Shown: positions 26,811-36,720, numbered from the stretch's first letter. The stretch: 64,000 bases of DNA from an uncultured Clostridia bacterium (GCA_946403085.1 CAMIYM010000003.1:186001-250000), one strand, 5' to 3'. A program made the numbers and translations. The notes: generated by a model from the sequence alone, not told the origin.

Positions 26811-28013
26811 ATGAGAGGCTTAATGGGTTTAAAAAGCGTAAAGGACTATGCCGTTAAGGCTATAGCAATGATATCAATGGCTGCAGTAGTTGCAGGCATT
26901 GGTGTTAGTTATGTGAATCCGGTGGACGTAACGGCCGACGGTGCTAAGTACACGACCCTCTATGATGTTTTTAGGGACAGAAGTGGTAAGCCGTCTAAGT
27001 TCATGACCCAGGAAGTTATGCAGCAGAAAGTCCTTGCGAACTGCAAAAAGCTTTCCGGAATAGGCTATTCCAGTGGTAATCAGGAAAACTATCTCGCTTG
27101 TGACGGCTTTGTAAGTCTTGTGTTCCGTTTGACATTTGGAACTGCACATGAATTCACAAAGCGTAAGGATAAGTACTACTGCAAGTTCAATATCAAAGAA
27201 GAGCACAAGGTTGCCTGCAGCTATGTCGACAGGTATGAGATCTACAGACCGGGCGGCACCTCTGTTACATGGCTATACAAGAACTATGTAAACAAGGTAG
27301 TAAAGCCCCGTGGTTCCAAGCGTAAAAAGGTGGAGGGCATGAATAATGCCCAGTGGGTCGAGTATCTTAATAAGATCGGTGCTCAGCCCGGAGATATTAT
27401 TTTCTGGGATAACGATAAAGATGATAAGTTCTGGACTCATGTTGGAATCTATGCGGGAATAGAAAAGGGCGTTGCCAAGATGTGGCATGCTTCCGCGGTC
27501 AAGAAGAAAGTTATGAAGCAGAACCTTTCCGAGATTACTAATGAAGTTTGTTATCTCGATTATGCCTGCGTTGTCGCATTGACTGATGCACCTGCCAGGA
27601 TCGGACTTTTTGCTGATTCGGAAAACAGTTCAAGTGATTTCTCTTTTTCAGTATACAAAGATGCAGTTTGCAAGACGAAGATCGGAAGGCTCGCAAGCAG
27701 TTGTACATTAAAGGATGAAACAGCTTTAGACAGCATCAAGGTCTGGCCTTCTGATGACAAAGATGTCTATGAACGTACACTTTACCTCAGACGGGATATG
27801 GCACCATACAAAGTCAAGAATGCTGAACTAGCTGGAAGCGATCAGACCGTATTTAAACTGGTTATCAGGATAGAGAAAGGTCCGGATAAAAAAGGAAAGC
27901 TGACATATGCGATATATGGCGCGAAAGATATGAGATATTATGGCGGCAAGACGATCAATAACTACGATTATCTGACGGGCAGTAAGGTCATACCGATAAC
28001 AGATCTGAAATGA
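26811..28013 (+). CDS. Secreted NlpC/P60-like cysteine hydrolase
   Basis: A 400-residue protein with a signal peptide (hydrophobic core about 14-35, cleaved near residue 43). Residues about 60-250 look like an NlpC/P60-type domain: Cys in LACDGFVSLVF (near residue 98), His in WTHVGIYAG and a following MWHAS, with the AQPGDIIFWD motif before them. Such enzymes cut peptide bonds in peptidoglycan. The C-terminal ~150 residues match no domain I recognise. ATG codons at 26811 and 26823 are both possible. It is monocistronic, with its own terminator. Confidence 0.78.
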   Translation: MRGLMGLKSVKDYAVKAIAMISMAAVVAGIGVSYVNPVDVTADGAKYTTLYDVFRDRSGKPSKFMTQEVMQQKVLANCKKLSGIGYSSGNQENYLACDGFVSLVFRLTFGTAHEFTKRKDKYYCKFNIKEEHKVACSYVDRYEIYRPGGTSVTWLYKNYVNKVVKPRGSKRKKVEGMNNAQWVEYLNKIGAQPGDIIFWDNDKDDKFWTHVGIYAGIEKGVAKMWHASAVKKKVMKQNLSEITNEVCYLDYACVVALTDAPARIGLFADSENSSSDFSFSVYKDAVCKTKIGRLASSCTLKDETALDSIKVWPSDDKDVYERTLYLRRDMAPYKVKNAELAGSDQTVFKLVIRIEKGPDKKGKLTYAIYGAKDMRYYGGKTINNYDYLTGSKVIPITDLK

Positions 28014-28022
28014 CAGATAATA

Positions 28023-28055
28023 AAAGCACTCCGGATTATATGGAGTGCTTTTTTA
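28023..28055 (+). terminator. Intrinsic terminator after the NlpC/P60-like gene
   Basis: AAAGCACTCC and GGAGTGCTTT form a 10-bp stem with an 8-9 base loop and a run of six T. Confidence 0.9.
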
Positions 28056-28157
28056 TTGCAAGCCCAAGTTTGACCTTGTTGCTTTTTATATTATAATTAT
28101 CTGGTGTTAACTGAATTGTATAGTCGGGTTTTCTTGGCCATACGAAAGGGGTGCTCT

Positions 28158-30731
28158 ATGGATTTTCGTGCAAAGACTAGCGATGAAATGACAGATCTTG
28201 AGATCAGGCATTTGAACACCGTAAGAGAGCTTGCGAGTGAGTGTATGGTCCTTCTTGAGAACGGAGGGGCTTTACCGATAAGAAATCCGGGAAGGATCGC
28301 CCTTTACGGAAACGGTGCCAGACACACCGTTAAAGGCGGCGGCGGTTCCGGTGAGGTTAATTCCAGATTTGAAGTGTCGATCTATGACGGTCTTGTTGAT
28401 GCAGGATTTGATGTGGCATCGACCGGATGGCTCGACAGATATGATGCAGTCTATGATGCAACTGTTAAGGCATACATGGATAAGGTCGAGACGACCGCAA
28501 AAGAACGCGGTGTTCCTGCTACAAGCGTTTACTTCGAGATGGCTCTTGAGGCTCCTGTTATGCCTAAGATCACAGAGGAAGATGTAGCTGAAGCAGCTTG
28601 TGATACTGCTATTTTCGTTATTTCACGTGATTCCACAGAGGGAAGAGACAGAAAGCCTGAAAAGGGTGATTACTATCTTACCGATGAGGAAGACTATAAT
28701 CTTGATTTCTTAGCTGACCATTTTGAGAAGATCATCGTGCTTCTTAATATCGGCGGCGTTATCGATATGTCACAGCTTAAGCACCGTCCGGGTGTGGATG
28801 CTATCCTGCTTGTCGGCCAGGTCGGCAACCAGACAGGATACATCGTTGCTGATGCAATCACAGGCAAGACAAATCCTTCCGGAAAGCTCGTTGATACATG
28901 GGCTAAGGCTTATGAGGATTATCCTTGTGCGAATGAGTTTTCGAGCCTTGACGGCAATACTGATGACGAGTTCTACAGAGAAGGAATCTATGTAGGATAC
29001 AGATATTTCGATTCATTTGGCATCATGCCTCTCTATCCTTTCGGATACGGCAGATCCTATACGACATTCTCTACTGAAGTCTTAAGCGTTACCCAGGAAG
29101 ATTCCGATATCAAGATCTGGGTCAAGGTAACAAATACCGGTACTGAGTTTGCAGGAAAGCAGGTCATTCAGGTCTATTTCTCAGCACCTGAAGGCTATAT
29201 TGACAGACCTTATCAAGAACTTGCCGGCTTTGCAAAGACAGATCTTATCTATCCGGGCGAGAGCATGAATGTTGAAGTATCTTTCCCTATCGATAATTTC
29301 GCTTGCTTTGACGATTCTTATCCGGCAAAAGTAATCCCTGACGGCGATTACATCATCAGAGTCGGTACAAGTTCACGTGAGACAAAGATCGAAGCTGTCC
29401 TTAATATTCCTGAATTCATAGTCAAGGAAAAGTATGACAGGATCCTTGAAGACGATGAGAGATTCAGATTCGAAGACATGAGGAATCCCGGAACAGGAAA
29501 GCTTGCTCACCAGGCCGTTGAAGAAGCCCAGCTCGCCGCTTGTACCAGAAAGTTCACCCTCAATACTTTCCGTATCAGAAGAGGTGCTACCAGATACAGA
29601 GGCGTTTGTGAGACTTACGTGGACGAGAGAAGAGATGAAGTTCTCACATTAGGTTCAGTAATCGGACGTAATGCCGGTGTTGCAGAACTGGTTGCACAGT
29701 TCTCTTTGGAAGAACTGGCTGAACTTGTTGTCGGAAACTATATCAAGGATGGCTTTGAGGATATAGTATTCTCATCGGCCATGAACGTTCCCGGTGCTGC
29801 TGCCGAGACAACGTCCCAGTTTGAAAGAAAGAGAAGGATCCATCCTCTCGTTATGGCTGACGGTCCTGCGGGATTAAGACTTCAGCCTCATTTCAAGGCA
29901 ACAAAGGATGGCGACCTTTTAAGAGGCGGTGAGACCTTTGGTCTTATCTATAATGACTTCCCGGAAGATACACCTGAAGACGCAGTCGATTACTATCAGT
30001 ACTGCACGATGATCCCTGTAGCGAATGCGCTTGCATCCAGCTGGAACCTCAATCTTATCGGTACACTCGGCCGTCTTGTCGGTGAAGAGATGGAGGAATT
30101 CGGAGTTCACCTCTGGCTTGCTCCCGGAATGAATATCCACAGGAATCCTTTGTGTGGAAGAAATTTCGAGTATTATTCAGAAGATCCGCTGGTTACAGGT
30201 CTTTGTGCTGCTTACGACACACTGGGTGTACAGTCTGTTGACGGCAAGGGTGTAACCATTAAGCATTTCGCCTGCAACAACCAGGAAGATAACAGAATGT
30301 TCAGCAACTCTCACGTATCAGTAAGAGCTCTGCGCGACATATACCTGAGAGGATTTGAGATCGCAGTTAAGATGGCACAGCCTTTCTGCGTCATGACATC
30401 TTACAATCTCCTCAACGGAATACATACAGCAAATAACTATGAGCTGATCCAGAGCGTATTAAGAGATGAATGGGACTATGAAGGTGCAGTTATGACCGAT
30501 TGGTTCTCATCTTTTGAAGATGTTGAATTCTTAGGCTATGACGAATCCAAGCTTAAGTATCCGCCGGCATTCTCAAGATTATGTGTTTATGCCGGATGTG
30601 ATATGCAGATGCCCGGATGTGCCAAGAATGCAGAAGACATCGTGACAGCCGTTAACCACGGAAGACTTACACTTGCAGATGTTCAGGCTGCCGCCATGAA
30701 TGTAATACGTCTCGCGATCAAGTGCTCGTAA
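28158..30731 (+). CDS. GH3 beta-glucosidase/xylosidase with swapped domain order
   Basis: An 857-residue family GH3 enzyme. The normal C-terminal half comes first: the alpha/beta sandwich (about 15-290; LLENGGALPIR and GGGGSGEVN) and the fibronectin-III-like domain (about 300-430). The catalytic TIM barrel comes second (about 530-850) with MADGPAGLR, the GRNFEYYSEDP and KHFACNNQE motifs and the nucleophile Asp of VMTDWF. This order is known from some rumen GH3 enzymes. No signal peptide is seen, so it hydrolyses imported oligosaccharides. ATG 28158 is preceded by AAAGGGGTG. The next gene starts 11 bases later. Confidence 0.9.
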   Translation: MDFRAKTSDEMTDLEIRHLNTVRELASECMVLLENGGALPIRNPGRIALYGNGARHTVKGGGGSGEVNSRFEVSIYDGLVDAGFDVASTGWLDRYDAVYDATVKAYMDKVETTAKERGVPATSVYFEMALEAPVMPKITEEDVAEAACDTAIFVISRDSTEGRDRKPEKGDYYLTDEEDYNLDFLADHFEKIIVLLNIGGVIDMSQLKHRPGVDAILLVGQVGNQTGYIVADAITGKTNPSGKLVDTWAKAYEDYPCANEFSSLDGNTDDEFYREGIYVGYRYFDSFGIMPLYPFGYGRSYTTFSTEVLSVTQEDSDIKIWVKVTNTGTEFAGKQVIQVYFSAPEGYIDRPYQELAGFAKTDLIYPGESMNVEVSFPIDNFACFDDSYPAKVIPDGDYIIRVGTSSRETKIEAVLNIPEFIVKEKYDRILEDDERFRFEDMRNPGTGKLAHQAVEEAQLAACTRKFTLNTFRIRRGATRYRGVCETYVDERRDEVLTLGSVIGRNAGVAELVAQFSLEELAELVVGNYIKDGFEDIVFSSAMNVPGAAAETTSQFERKRRIHPLVMADGPAGLRLQPHFKATKDGDLLRGGETFGLIYNDFPEDTPEDAVDYYQYCTMIPVANALASSWNLNLIGTLGRLVGEEMEEFGVHLWLAPGMNIHRNPLCGRNFEYYSEDPLVTGLCAAYDTLGVQSVDGKGVTIKHFACNNQEDNRMFSNSHVSVRALRDIYLRGFEIAVKMAQPFCVMTSYNLLNGIHTANNYELIQSVLRDEWDYEGAVMTDWFSSFEDVEFLGYDESKLKYPPAFSRLCVYAGCDMQMPGCAKNAEDIVTAVNHGRLTLADVQAAAMNVIRLAIKCS

Positions 30732-30742
30732 ACAGGAGTTAA

Positions 30743-32086
30743 ATGAACGAAGTATTTGATTCGGAACATATCAATGTGGAATACAAGAAGGACGAAGACA
30801 TCGTCCTTGTTGTATTGAAGGGGAAGGTCAAAAGAGATAACTACAGAACGCCCATGATGCATGCTTCTGACATGCTCTTAAGGCATTCATGCAAGGTCCT
30901 TGCAGTTGACTTTCAGTCCGACCCGGAGCTTAGTGAAGCAGATATTAACTGGAGCAAGAAGATCCTCTTTAACAACCTTAAGAAGAGCGGTCTTGAAAAG
31001 CTTATCCTCATCACACCGGAGAGTACAGATCTTGTTAAGAAGGTCGTTAATTTCTGCGGTGGAAAATTCAAGACAGTTATTAGCAAGAGCTATGAGGATG
31101 TAATAAACGATATAGATTCTGCGAGAGCTGCTGAAGAGAAGTATTCGAAGATGACACGCGAAGATGCTCTTGAATACATGGGCCTTAATGCAGATTCCGA
31201 TATCAAAGAGATCGACGACCGCTTCTGGCAGATGTCCAAGAAGTACAGAGGTCAGGAAGATCCGGAATCCATGGCTATGGAAGATGAGATCTCCGCTATC
31301 TACGATATCGCTTCCGGAAGACGTGATATCAGGGCTGAAGAAGAAGAGCGCAAGAAGAATGAGCCCATGTACTTCGGCAGATATAAGAGCGACTGGGATA
31401 ATATCATCAGATATAACTGGAAGAACTGGCTTTTGGGAGCTGTTGTCGGTATCTCAGCACTTTGCGTTATCATCGGCTATGTAATGAACTCCAAGTCGGA
31501 CTGTTCTGTTCTTGTTTTCGGGCACATGTATCTGGATAACACATACATCCGTGAGGCTCTGGAAGAACAGAACCTTAAGAATCCTTATGTGGGACTCGCG
31601 GATATCGTCGTTCCAAACGATGAGAATATTCCGATGGACAAGATGGGAAATGAGGCTTTCAATGCGCAGTTCTATACCAATCCTGATGTGCTCATCTCAG
31701 ATGAGAGGAGTTATCAATACTACTTCAGCACTTTCCAGGATCTGGGCCCCTTGTACGACAGGATTATGGCCGGATTGTCAGACAAGGCAAAGGCCGGCAT
31801 CAGACCTGTCTATATGTCGGAGAGAGAAGCGATAAGAAAGAATAATGATCTTCTGCAGTCCAGCGGATTTGTAGCTGAAGATTTAAGAAACCCTGCAGAA
31901 TTCCCTGATGATCCGATACTTATCGGTATCGAGATCACGGATCCTGATATAGTTACGAAAATGGGCGTGGAAGCAAAGTGGAAGTCCCGTAAGACGACTT
32001 TCGTCCTTGGACGCTGTGCCAACAGCAAAGATGATGACATGACTGTATTGATCATCACCACGATCATCAACGCGGCATTCAAGTAA
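30743..32086 (+). CDS. STAS-like / J-domain-like / single-TM protein of unknown function
   Basis: A 447-residue protein with an unusual architecture. Residues 1-125 resemble a STAS or SpoIIAA-like fold (alternating strands and helices, LVVLKGKVKRDNY and KVLAVDF). Residues about 135-190 look like a J-domain (a YMGLNADSDIKEIDDRF start and a helical end) but the HPD motif is absent. One membrane helix (about 227-247) leads to an outer domain of 200 residues that I do not recognise. It starts 11 bases after the GH3 gene with a good AGGAG, so it may be cotranscribed. It converges with rsuA, three bases apart. No function is assigned. Confidence 0.65.
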   Translation: MNEVFDSEHINVEYKKDEDIVLVVLKGKVKRDNYRTPMMHASDMLLRHSCKVLAVDFQSDPELSEADINWSKKILFNNLKKSGLEKLILITPESTDLVKKVVNFCGGKFKTVISKSYEDVINDIDSARAAEEKYSKMTREDALEYMGLNADSDIKEIDDRFWQMSKKYRGQEDPESMAMEDEISAIYDIASGRRDIRAEEEERKKNEPMYFGRYKSDWDNIIRYNWKNWLLGAVVGISALCVIIGYVMNSKSDCSVLVFGHMYLDNTYIREALEEQNLKNPYVGLADIVVPNDENIPMDKMGNEAFNAQFYTNPDVLISDERSYQYYFSTFQDLGPLYDRIMAGLSDKAKAGIRPVYMSEREAIRKNNDLLQSSGFVAEDLRNPAEFPDDPILIGIEITDPDIVTKMGVEAKWKSRKTTFVLGRCANSKDDDMTVLIITTIINAAFK

Positions 32087-32089
32087 GTC

Positions 32090-32830
32090 TTATTTAAGCC
32101 CCGCAGCTTTAAAGAGAAGACCTAATTCGTCCTCTGTAAGAGGTCGGAACTCTCCGCATGAGTCGATGTCTTCGCTGACTTTTACTCCTGCTAGTTCGAT
32201 CCTTCGAAGTTCTAAGACTTCCTTATTGAAGTGCGCGAAGATCCTTCTTACTTCGTGAGTCTTTCCCTCGTGAAGAGTAAGAAGAGCTCTCATGGTTCCG
32301 TCGCTCAACTTGTCTTTTACTTTAAGGTCAGCAGGTGCGATCTGTTCGCTGTAGCCCTTGTCACGGATCGAAAAGCCGGCTGCTACAGTCGCAATCTCTT
32401 CATCTGTCCATTCCAGTCCTCTATATGTCGCCAGGTAGATCTTGGGGACTTCATACCTGGGAGACTGGAGCCTGTGTGAAAGCTCACCGTCATTGGTGAT
32501 GATCAGAAGACCTGATGTGTGATAGTCGAGCCTTCCGACAGGGGAGAGCTTTTTGGACTTCAGTTCGGAGGGAATATAATCTGCAACACAAGGCAGGCGC
32601 TTGTCTTCCATTGCTGTAAGTACGCCGTCCGGTTTATCGAGAAGATAGTAAAGCTTTGTCTGACAGTTGATCTCCTGTCCGTCAAAGGTGATGGAATCGC
32701 TCTCATTTACGTGATATGAAGCGTCAGTAACGACAACACCGTTAACCTGAACGCTGCCATGAGAGATCTTATCTCTTAGCCGGGATCTTGTTCCCAGACC
32801 GCTGTTTGCAAGTAATCTGTCGAGTCTCAT
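32090..32830 (-). CDS. 16S rRNA pseudouridine synthase, RsuA/RluB family
   Basis: A 246-residue enzyme. An S4 RNA-binding domain (residues 1-50, RLDRLLANSGLGTRSRLRD) is followed by the synthase domain, whose catalytic Asp lies in GRLDYHTSGLLIITNDG. The EGKTHEVRRIFAH motif completes the family signature. RsuA modifies 16S U516; RluB-type enzymes modify 23S rRNA, and the exact target is not certain. Confidence 0.88.
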   Translation of the reverse strand: MRLDRLLANSGLGTRSRLRDKISHGSVQVNGVVVTDASYHVNESDSITFDGQEINCQTKLYYLLDKPDGVLTAMEDKRLPCVADYIPSELKSKKLSPVGRLDYHTSGLLIITNDGELSHRLQSPRYEVPKIYLATYRGLEWTDEEIATVAAGFSIRDKGYSEQIAPADLKVKDKLSDGTMRALLTLHEGKTHEVRRIFAHFNKEVLELRRIELAGVKVSEDIDSCGEFRPLTEDELGLLFKAAGLK

Positions 32831-32881
32831 GAGGTTATTATAGCTTAATTAGCGTATAATTGTTTTCGAGAGGTCTTACTA

Positions 32882-33220
32882 ATGCAGATAATCAACATCG
32901 AACAGGGTCATCCGAATGTGCAGCAGGCTATGGTCAAGCTCCAGAACGGGATATACCGCGTCAGGGCGACGGGTCAGCCGGTGGCAAAGATAGTTCACGG
33001 CTATGGTTCGTCCGGCACGGGCGGGGCGATCAAGCAGGCACTTGGTGTTGAACTCCGTAAGTATATCGCGAGAGGGATGATCAAGTCCTATTGTCCCGGT
33101 GAAGATTTCGGACCTTTTTCCTCGGAAGGAAGGGATATGAGCGCCAGACATCCGGCGGTGTCCAGAGATGTGGACTGGGGACGTCAGAATGACGGAATAA
33201 CCGTTATCATGTTCAAGTAA
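32882..33220 (+). CDS. Stand-alone Smr-domain protein
   Basis: A 112-residue protein that is essentially one Smr (small MutS-related) domain. The loop HGYGSSGTGGAIKQ carries the conserved glycines and the preceding His. Smr domains bind or nick nucleic acid; the stand-alone form has no settled role. TATAAT about 30 bases upstream and GAGAGG support the start. It is followed 9 bases later by a uracil-DNA glycosylase gene, so the two form a small operon. Confidence 0.8.
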   Translation: MQIINIEQGHPNVQQAMVKLQNGIYRVRATGQPVAKIVHGYGSSGTGGAIKQALGVELRKYIARGMIKSYCPGEDFGPFSSEGRDMSARHPAVSRDVDWGRQNDGITVIMFK

Positions 33221-33229
33221 GAGGTTAAT

Positions 33230-33829
33230 ATGGCAGACGATTTTGATAAGAAATGGAGCGAGTTTGAAGCCAGATGCAAGGCTTGTCATAACTGCGGGCT
33301 CAGGGACGGCTGCACAAATGTTGTTATATACAGGGGCAGCAGGAAAGCTCCGCTCATGATCATTGGCGAGGCACCGGGAGAGAACGAGGATATCCAGGGA
33401 CTTCCTTTTGTCGGAAGATCCGGCCAGCTCCTTCAGAACCTTCTCGGCAGTTATGGATTCACCAATAATGACTATCATATCTGCAATATCGCCAAGTGCA
33501 GGCCGCCTCAGAACAGGCGCCCGACACCGGAGGAGATACACAGCTGCAAGCCTTTGCTCGCTGAACAGTTCATGCTCGTAAAGCCCAGGGTGATCCTCCT
33601 GTGCGGTTCGACGGCCTATGAGGGATTCTTCGGCACCAAGCCCGTCATGCATGACGTAAGAGGCCGTTTTATCGAGAAGAACGGGTACTTCATCATGACG
33701 ACTTACCATCCGGCTTATGCCCTCCGCAACCCTGCAAATAAGATGCCGATCTACGAAGATATGGGCAAAGTCAGGGAGAAACTGACCGAGATCGGAGCCA
33801 TGCCTCCGTTAGAGCCGGTAAAAGAATGA
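33230..33829 (+). CDS. Family 4-type uracil-DNA glycosylase
   Basis: A 199-residue glycosylase that removes uracil from DNA for base-excision repair. It carries the [4Fe-4S] cysteines (CHNCGLRDGC near residue 20 and two later Cys in NIAKCRPP and IHSC), motif A (GEAPGENEDIQGLPFVG) and motif B (HPAYALRNP). The start has GAGGTTAAT upstream. It lies immediately after the Smr gene. Confidence 0.92.
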   Translation: MADDFDKKWSEFEARCKACHNCGLRDGCTNVVIYRGSRKAPLMIIGEAPGENEDIQGLPFVGRSGQLLQNLLGSYGFTNNDYHICNIAKCRPPQNRRPTPEEIHSCKPLLAEQFMLVKPRVILLCGSTAYEGFFGTKPVMHDVRGRFIEKNGYFIMTTYHPAYALRNPANKMPIYEDMGKVREKLTEIGAMPPLEPVKE

Positions 33830-33838
33830 TTTTCCTTA

Positions 33839-33867
33839 TTGATTTTCAGATTTCTCTTTGCTATAAT
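33839..33867 (+). promoter_or_regulatory. Promoter of tRNA-Gln
   Basis: TTGATT (33839-33844) and TATAAT (33862-33867) are 17 bases apart, 21 bases upstream of the mature tRNA. Confidence 0.75.
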
Positions 33868-33887
33868 TCGTGAGTTGCGTTAAGAAT

Positions 33888-33961
33888 TGCCGAATTGTGT
33901 AACGGTAGCACACCGGTCTCTGACACCGTTTGTCAAGGTTCGAATCCTTGTTCGGCAGCCA
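33888..33961 (+). tRNA. tRNA-Gln (anticodon CUG)
   Basis: The acceptor arm TGCCGAA pairs perfectly with TTCGGCA, giving the U1-A72 pair and G73 that identify glutamine tRNAs. The anticodon loop reads C-T-CTG-A-C, the T loop GGTTCGAATCC is standard, and CCA is encoded. The length is 74 bases including CCA. One closing pair of the anticodon stem (C-U) is mismatched. Confidence 0.93.
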
Positions 33962-33966
33962 AATAT

Positions 33967-34003
33967 AAAGGTTATCTCAAGTATTGAGGTAACCTTTTCT
34001 TTT
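33967..34003 (+). terminator. Intrinsic terminator after tRNA-Gln
   Basis: AAAGGTTATCTCAA pairs with TTGAGGTAACCTTT around a short loop, followed by TCTTTT. Confidence 0.9.
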
Positions 34004-34050
34004 GTCCCGGGACTGTTCTAACGATAACGTCATGGTTTTTCCATTAGAGT

Positions 34051-36720
34051 TCAGGCTTGGCTGAGTTTCTTTTTCTCGAGAACAGCTATTCCTGCCAGTA
34101 GCACCACTCCCAAGAGGCTTGCTGCAATGCCTTCAGTCTTGTAAGGGAGGCTGTACTTGATCTCAATGGTGTTCTTTCCCTTATTTAAGGGAATTGACAT
34201 CAGCGAAGAGTGAGCATAGATGATCTCATTGCCGTTTAACAAGACATGCCAGCCTTGTTCACGGGGAATGGATACGAACAGGTCCAGGCCTGCTTCGGCA
34301 TTATCTATCTCAAATCTGCCGTAGCCGTCTTTGATCTCCATCACGGATGGCTGGTTTGCGCGGGCAATTGAAGCTGCTTCCTTGAGGACTGAAAGGTCAA
34401 GGAGATAGAAGTGTGCGGCTTTTACTTCAGGACCGGCGATATTCCCGTTAAACCTTAAGGTTACTGTTACTTCTTTTGTATCAGACTTGATCCTGACCAT
34501 TGAAGGCGCAAGGAACATTGAATAGTTCGTGTATTCATCACCGTTTACAAGAATCTTGGCTCCTTCTTCAGTGTTGGTAACGAAATCAGCATAAAGGATA
34601 TAGCGCTCAGGATCGTAGCTGTCTCCGAGATCTACACGATAATTAAATTCGTTGCCCGCTGCGGATGCTTCGCTTGCAGCGGGGATGAAAATATCTTTGC
34701 TTATTCCCGTAAGCTTTTTATACATATCGTTCAAGTTAAGAGCCGGAACATCTGAGGTGCTTTCGTAGCTGCCCGGTATACGGGAATATACAAAGGCGGC
34801 CGGGAAAGAATAGGGATTAAGGTATAAGTCTTTAAAGCCTTCTGTTCCTGCTATCTTCTCGAGGCCGGCATTGTTAGTGTCGCCTGCAGGGAGCATTACA
34901 TACTTAACTCCCAGCAGACTGTCAGCTGCGAGGTTCTCGGATGTTGTTACAGTTATAGTCTCACTGTGGGATTTGTATCCGGCATTGTCCATGAAAGTGA
35001 TAGTATTCTCATCAGGATCTGATACGAATGAAGTGACGGAATTGAATCCGAATGCCATTGGCTCATTGTAAGATGCCGGAAGGTTGTTTACATGGATGCT
35101 GTGATATGAAGTCTGAACGACCCTGTAGAAGGAATCGTCATTTATGTTGCCAAGGAGTGATTCCTCGTTCTTAAAGTATTCAGCAAGCTTATATGAATTC
35201 GGTGTGGAATAATCGATGGCAAGGATCAGCTGACCTAATAAGAGTTCAGAAGCAAGTATGACGGCAGTGATGCCTGAGATGATGCTCTTAAATGAATTAC
35301 TCTCTTTTTGTCCGGCTATGTAAAGGCTTAAGAATGCGGAAACCACGATAGGGAATATGACCTTTGCAGCTATAGGAATGACGGTCGTGTCGGGAGTGCC
35401 GGATGTGATCCTTGCAACTGAATTTGCAAAGAACTGATCTTCAAGTCTTGCAGGAAGCAGATAGAAAAGCAAGATCTCTATAAGTGAGAATACACCTGTA
35501 ATGACAGGCGGCATCCAGGCTTTTACCTTTGATTTGCCGGTATCCAGATAGAATGCGGAAGCAAGATAGATAAGTGCGAATATTCCGAGATATGTATATC
35601 TGTACCAGAAAGATTCGACCACGCGGAGCATCGAGAACAAAGCAACAAGAGGCTGCCAGATAAACATCAGGACAGTAAACAGCAATAAAATGCCGTAAAG
35701 GATCTTCTCTCTAAGCGGCTTTAAAGAGGCCAGGAAAAGAAGTCCTGTGCCGATCAGCACAAAGCTTCCTGCAAAAAGGCTTACATGACCTTTAATGCTG
35801 ATCATTCCGAATGAATAGTTAAGCAAAGTATCCGGTACGCTTCCCATAAAAGAGAAGTCCAGGAGCATTGATAATCCGCCTTTTCCGTGTGTTCGTCCGG
35901 AGAGCTTTAAAAGTGTGGGAACAAGTATTGCTGATGCAAGGAGCAGGGCGCAGATACTGGAGAGAGCGTAGCGGAGAATAGCGGTAAGAGATTTCCTTAG
36001 TGCAGTATCTTTTTTGAGACCGTTCTCCATGAGATAACGGGCAAGCTCGAAAAGGAACCAGAAACATGCGAACATCAGATCGATTATTCCGCTGTACCAG
36101 TTAAAGCAGACCGCAAGCGCAGCAGTAATGGTGAAAAGAGTGCTCTTCTTTCCGTGTGCGATCTGTTCTGCTCCCATCAGGACCAGAGGGAGCATATAAG
36201 CACCGTCAAGCCACATCGTGTTGCTGCTCTGGGTGATAAAGAAAGGATTTGAAGCATAAGTTACCGAAAGGATCACATAGAAGACGTATCTTGTCTTGTC
36301 ACCGGGACGGAATCGTGCGGTGAGGTAGATGCTCATGAAGGAAGCTGCTAATGCTGCCTTGATAAGGAACAGCATGTTGATGAATGCCGGGATCTGTGAT
36401 TTGTCGAAAAAGAGTACGAGAAGTGAAAGCGGTGATGCCAGATAGTAGGTGAATACAGAGAAGTTGCTTCCGCCTAATGACTTGGTCAGAGTGTAATCGA
36501 TGGAAGATCTTCCGGTAAGGACATCCTTATACCAGCAGAACAGGTCGACCATCTGTATCTCGCCGTCTCTGTAAAGAAGAGCATTTTTGCCGAACGGGGA
36601 CATCTCTGACAGTGCGAAAAATATCAGTGTAAGTACCGCTGTTACGAAGAATGAGATTCCGGCAACGGTAAGCGTTTTCTTTATGTCCTGGCGTTCTTTT
36701 AATGCAGTCTCTTTATTCAT
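34051..36720 (-). CDS. YfhO-family membrane protein
   Basis: An 889-residue polytopic protein with about twelve to fourteen N-terminal membrane helices (residues 15-510), a large outer domain (about 515-850) and one C-terminal helix. The N-terminal segment LYRDGEIQMVDLFCWYKDVLTG and the GGSNFSVFTYYLASP motif are typical of YfhO/DUF6541-like proteins, GT-C-fold glycosyltransferase relatives. In Bacillus and Listeria YfhO glycosylates lipoteichoic acid. It is monocistronic, divergent from the GH9 cellulase. Confidence 0.85.
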   Translation of the reverse strand: MNKETALKERQDIKKTLTVAGISFFVTAVLTLIFFALSEMSPFGKNALLYRDGEIQMVDLFCWYKDVLTGRSSIDYTLTKSLGGSNFSVFTYYLASPLSLLVLFFDKSQIPAFINMLFLIKAALAASFMSIYLTARFRPGDKTRYVFYVILSVTYASNPFFITQSSNTMWLDGAYMLPLVLMGAEQIAHGKKSTLFTITAALAVCFNWYSGIIDLMFACFWFLFELARYLMENGLKKDTALRKSLTAILRYALSSICALLLASAILVPTLLKLSGRTHGKGGLSMLLDFSFMGSVPDTLLNYSFGMISIKGHVSLFAGSFVLIGTGLLFLASLKPLREKILYGILLLFTVLMFIWQPLVALFSMLRVVESFWYRYTYLGIFALIYLASAFYLDTGKSKVKAWMPPVITGVFSLIEILLFYLLPARLEDQFFANSVARITSGTPDTTVIPIAAKVIFPIVVSAFLSLYIAGQKESNSFKSIISGITAVILASELLLGQLILAIDYSTPNSYKLAEYFKNEESLLGNINDDSFYRVVQTSYHSIHVNNLPASYNEPMAFGFNSVTSFVSDPDENTITFMDNAGYKSHSETITVTTSENLAADSLLGVKYVMLPAGDTNNAGLEKIAGTEGFKDLYLNPYSFPAAFVYSRIPGSYESTSDVPALNLNDMYKKLTGISKDIFIPAASEASAAGNEFNYRVDLGDSYDPERYILYADFVTNTEEGAKILVNGDEYTNYSMFLAPSMVRIKSDTKEVTVTLRFNGNIAGPEVKAAHFYLLDLSVLKEAASIARANQPSVMEIKDGYGRFEIDNAEAGLDLFVSIPREQGWHVLLNGNEIIYAHSSLMSIPLNKGKNTIEIKYSLPYKTEGIAASLLGVVLLAGIAVLEKKKLSQA

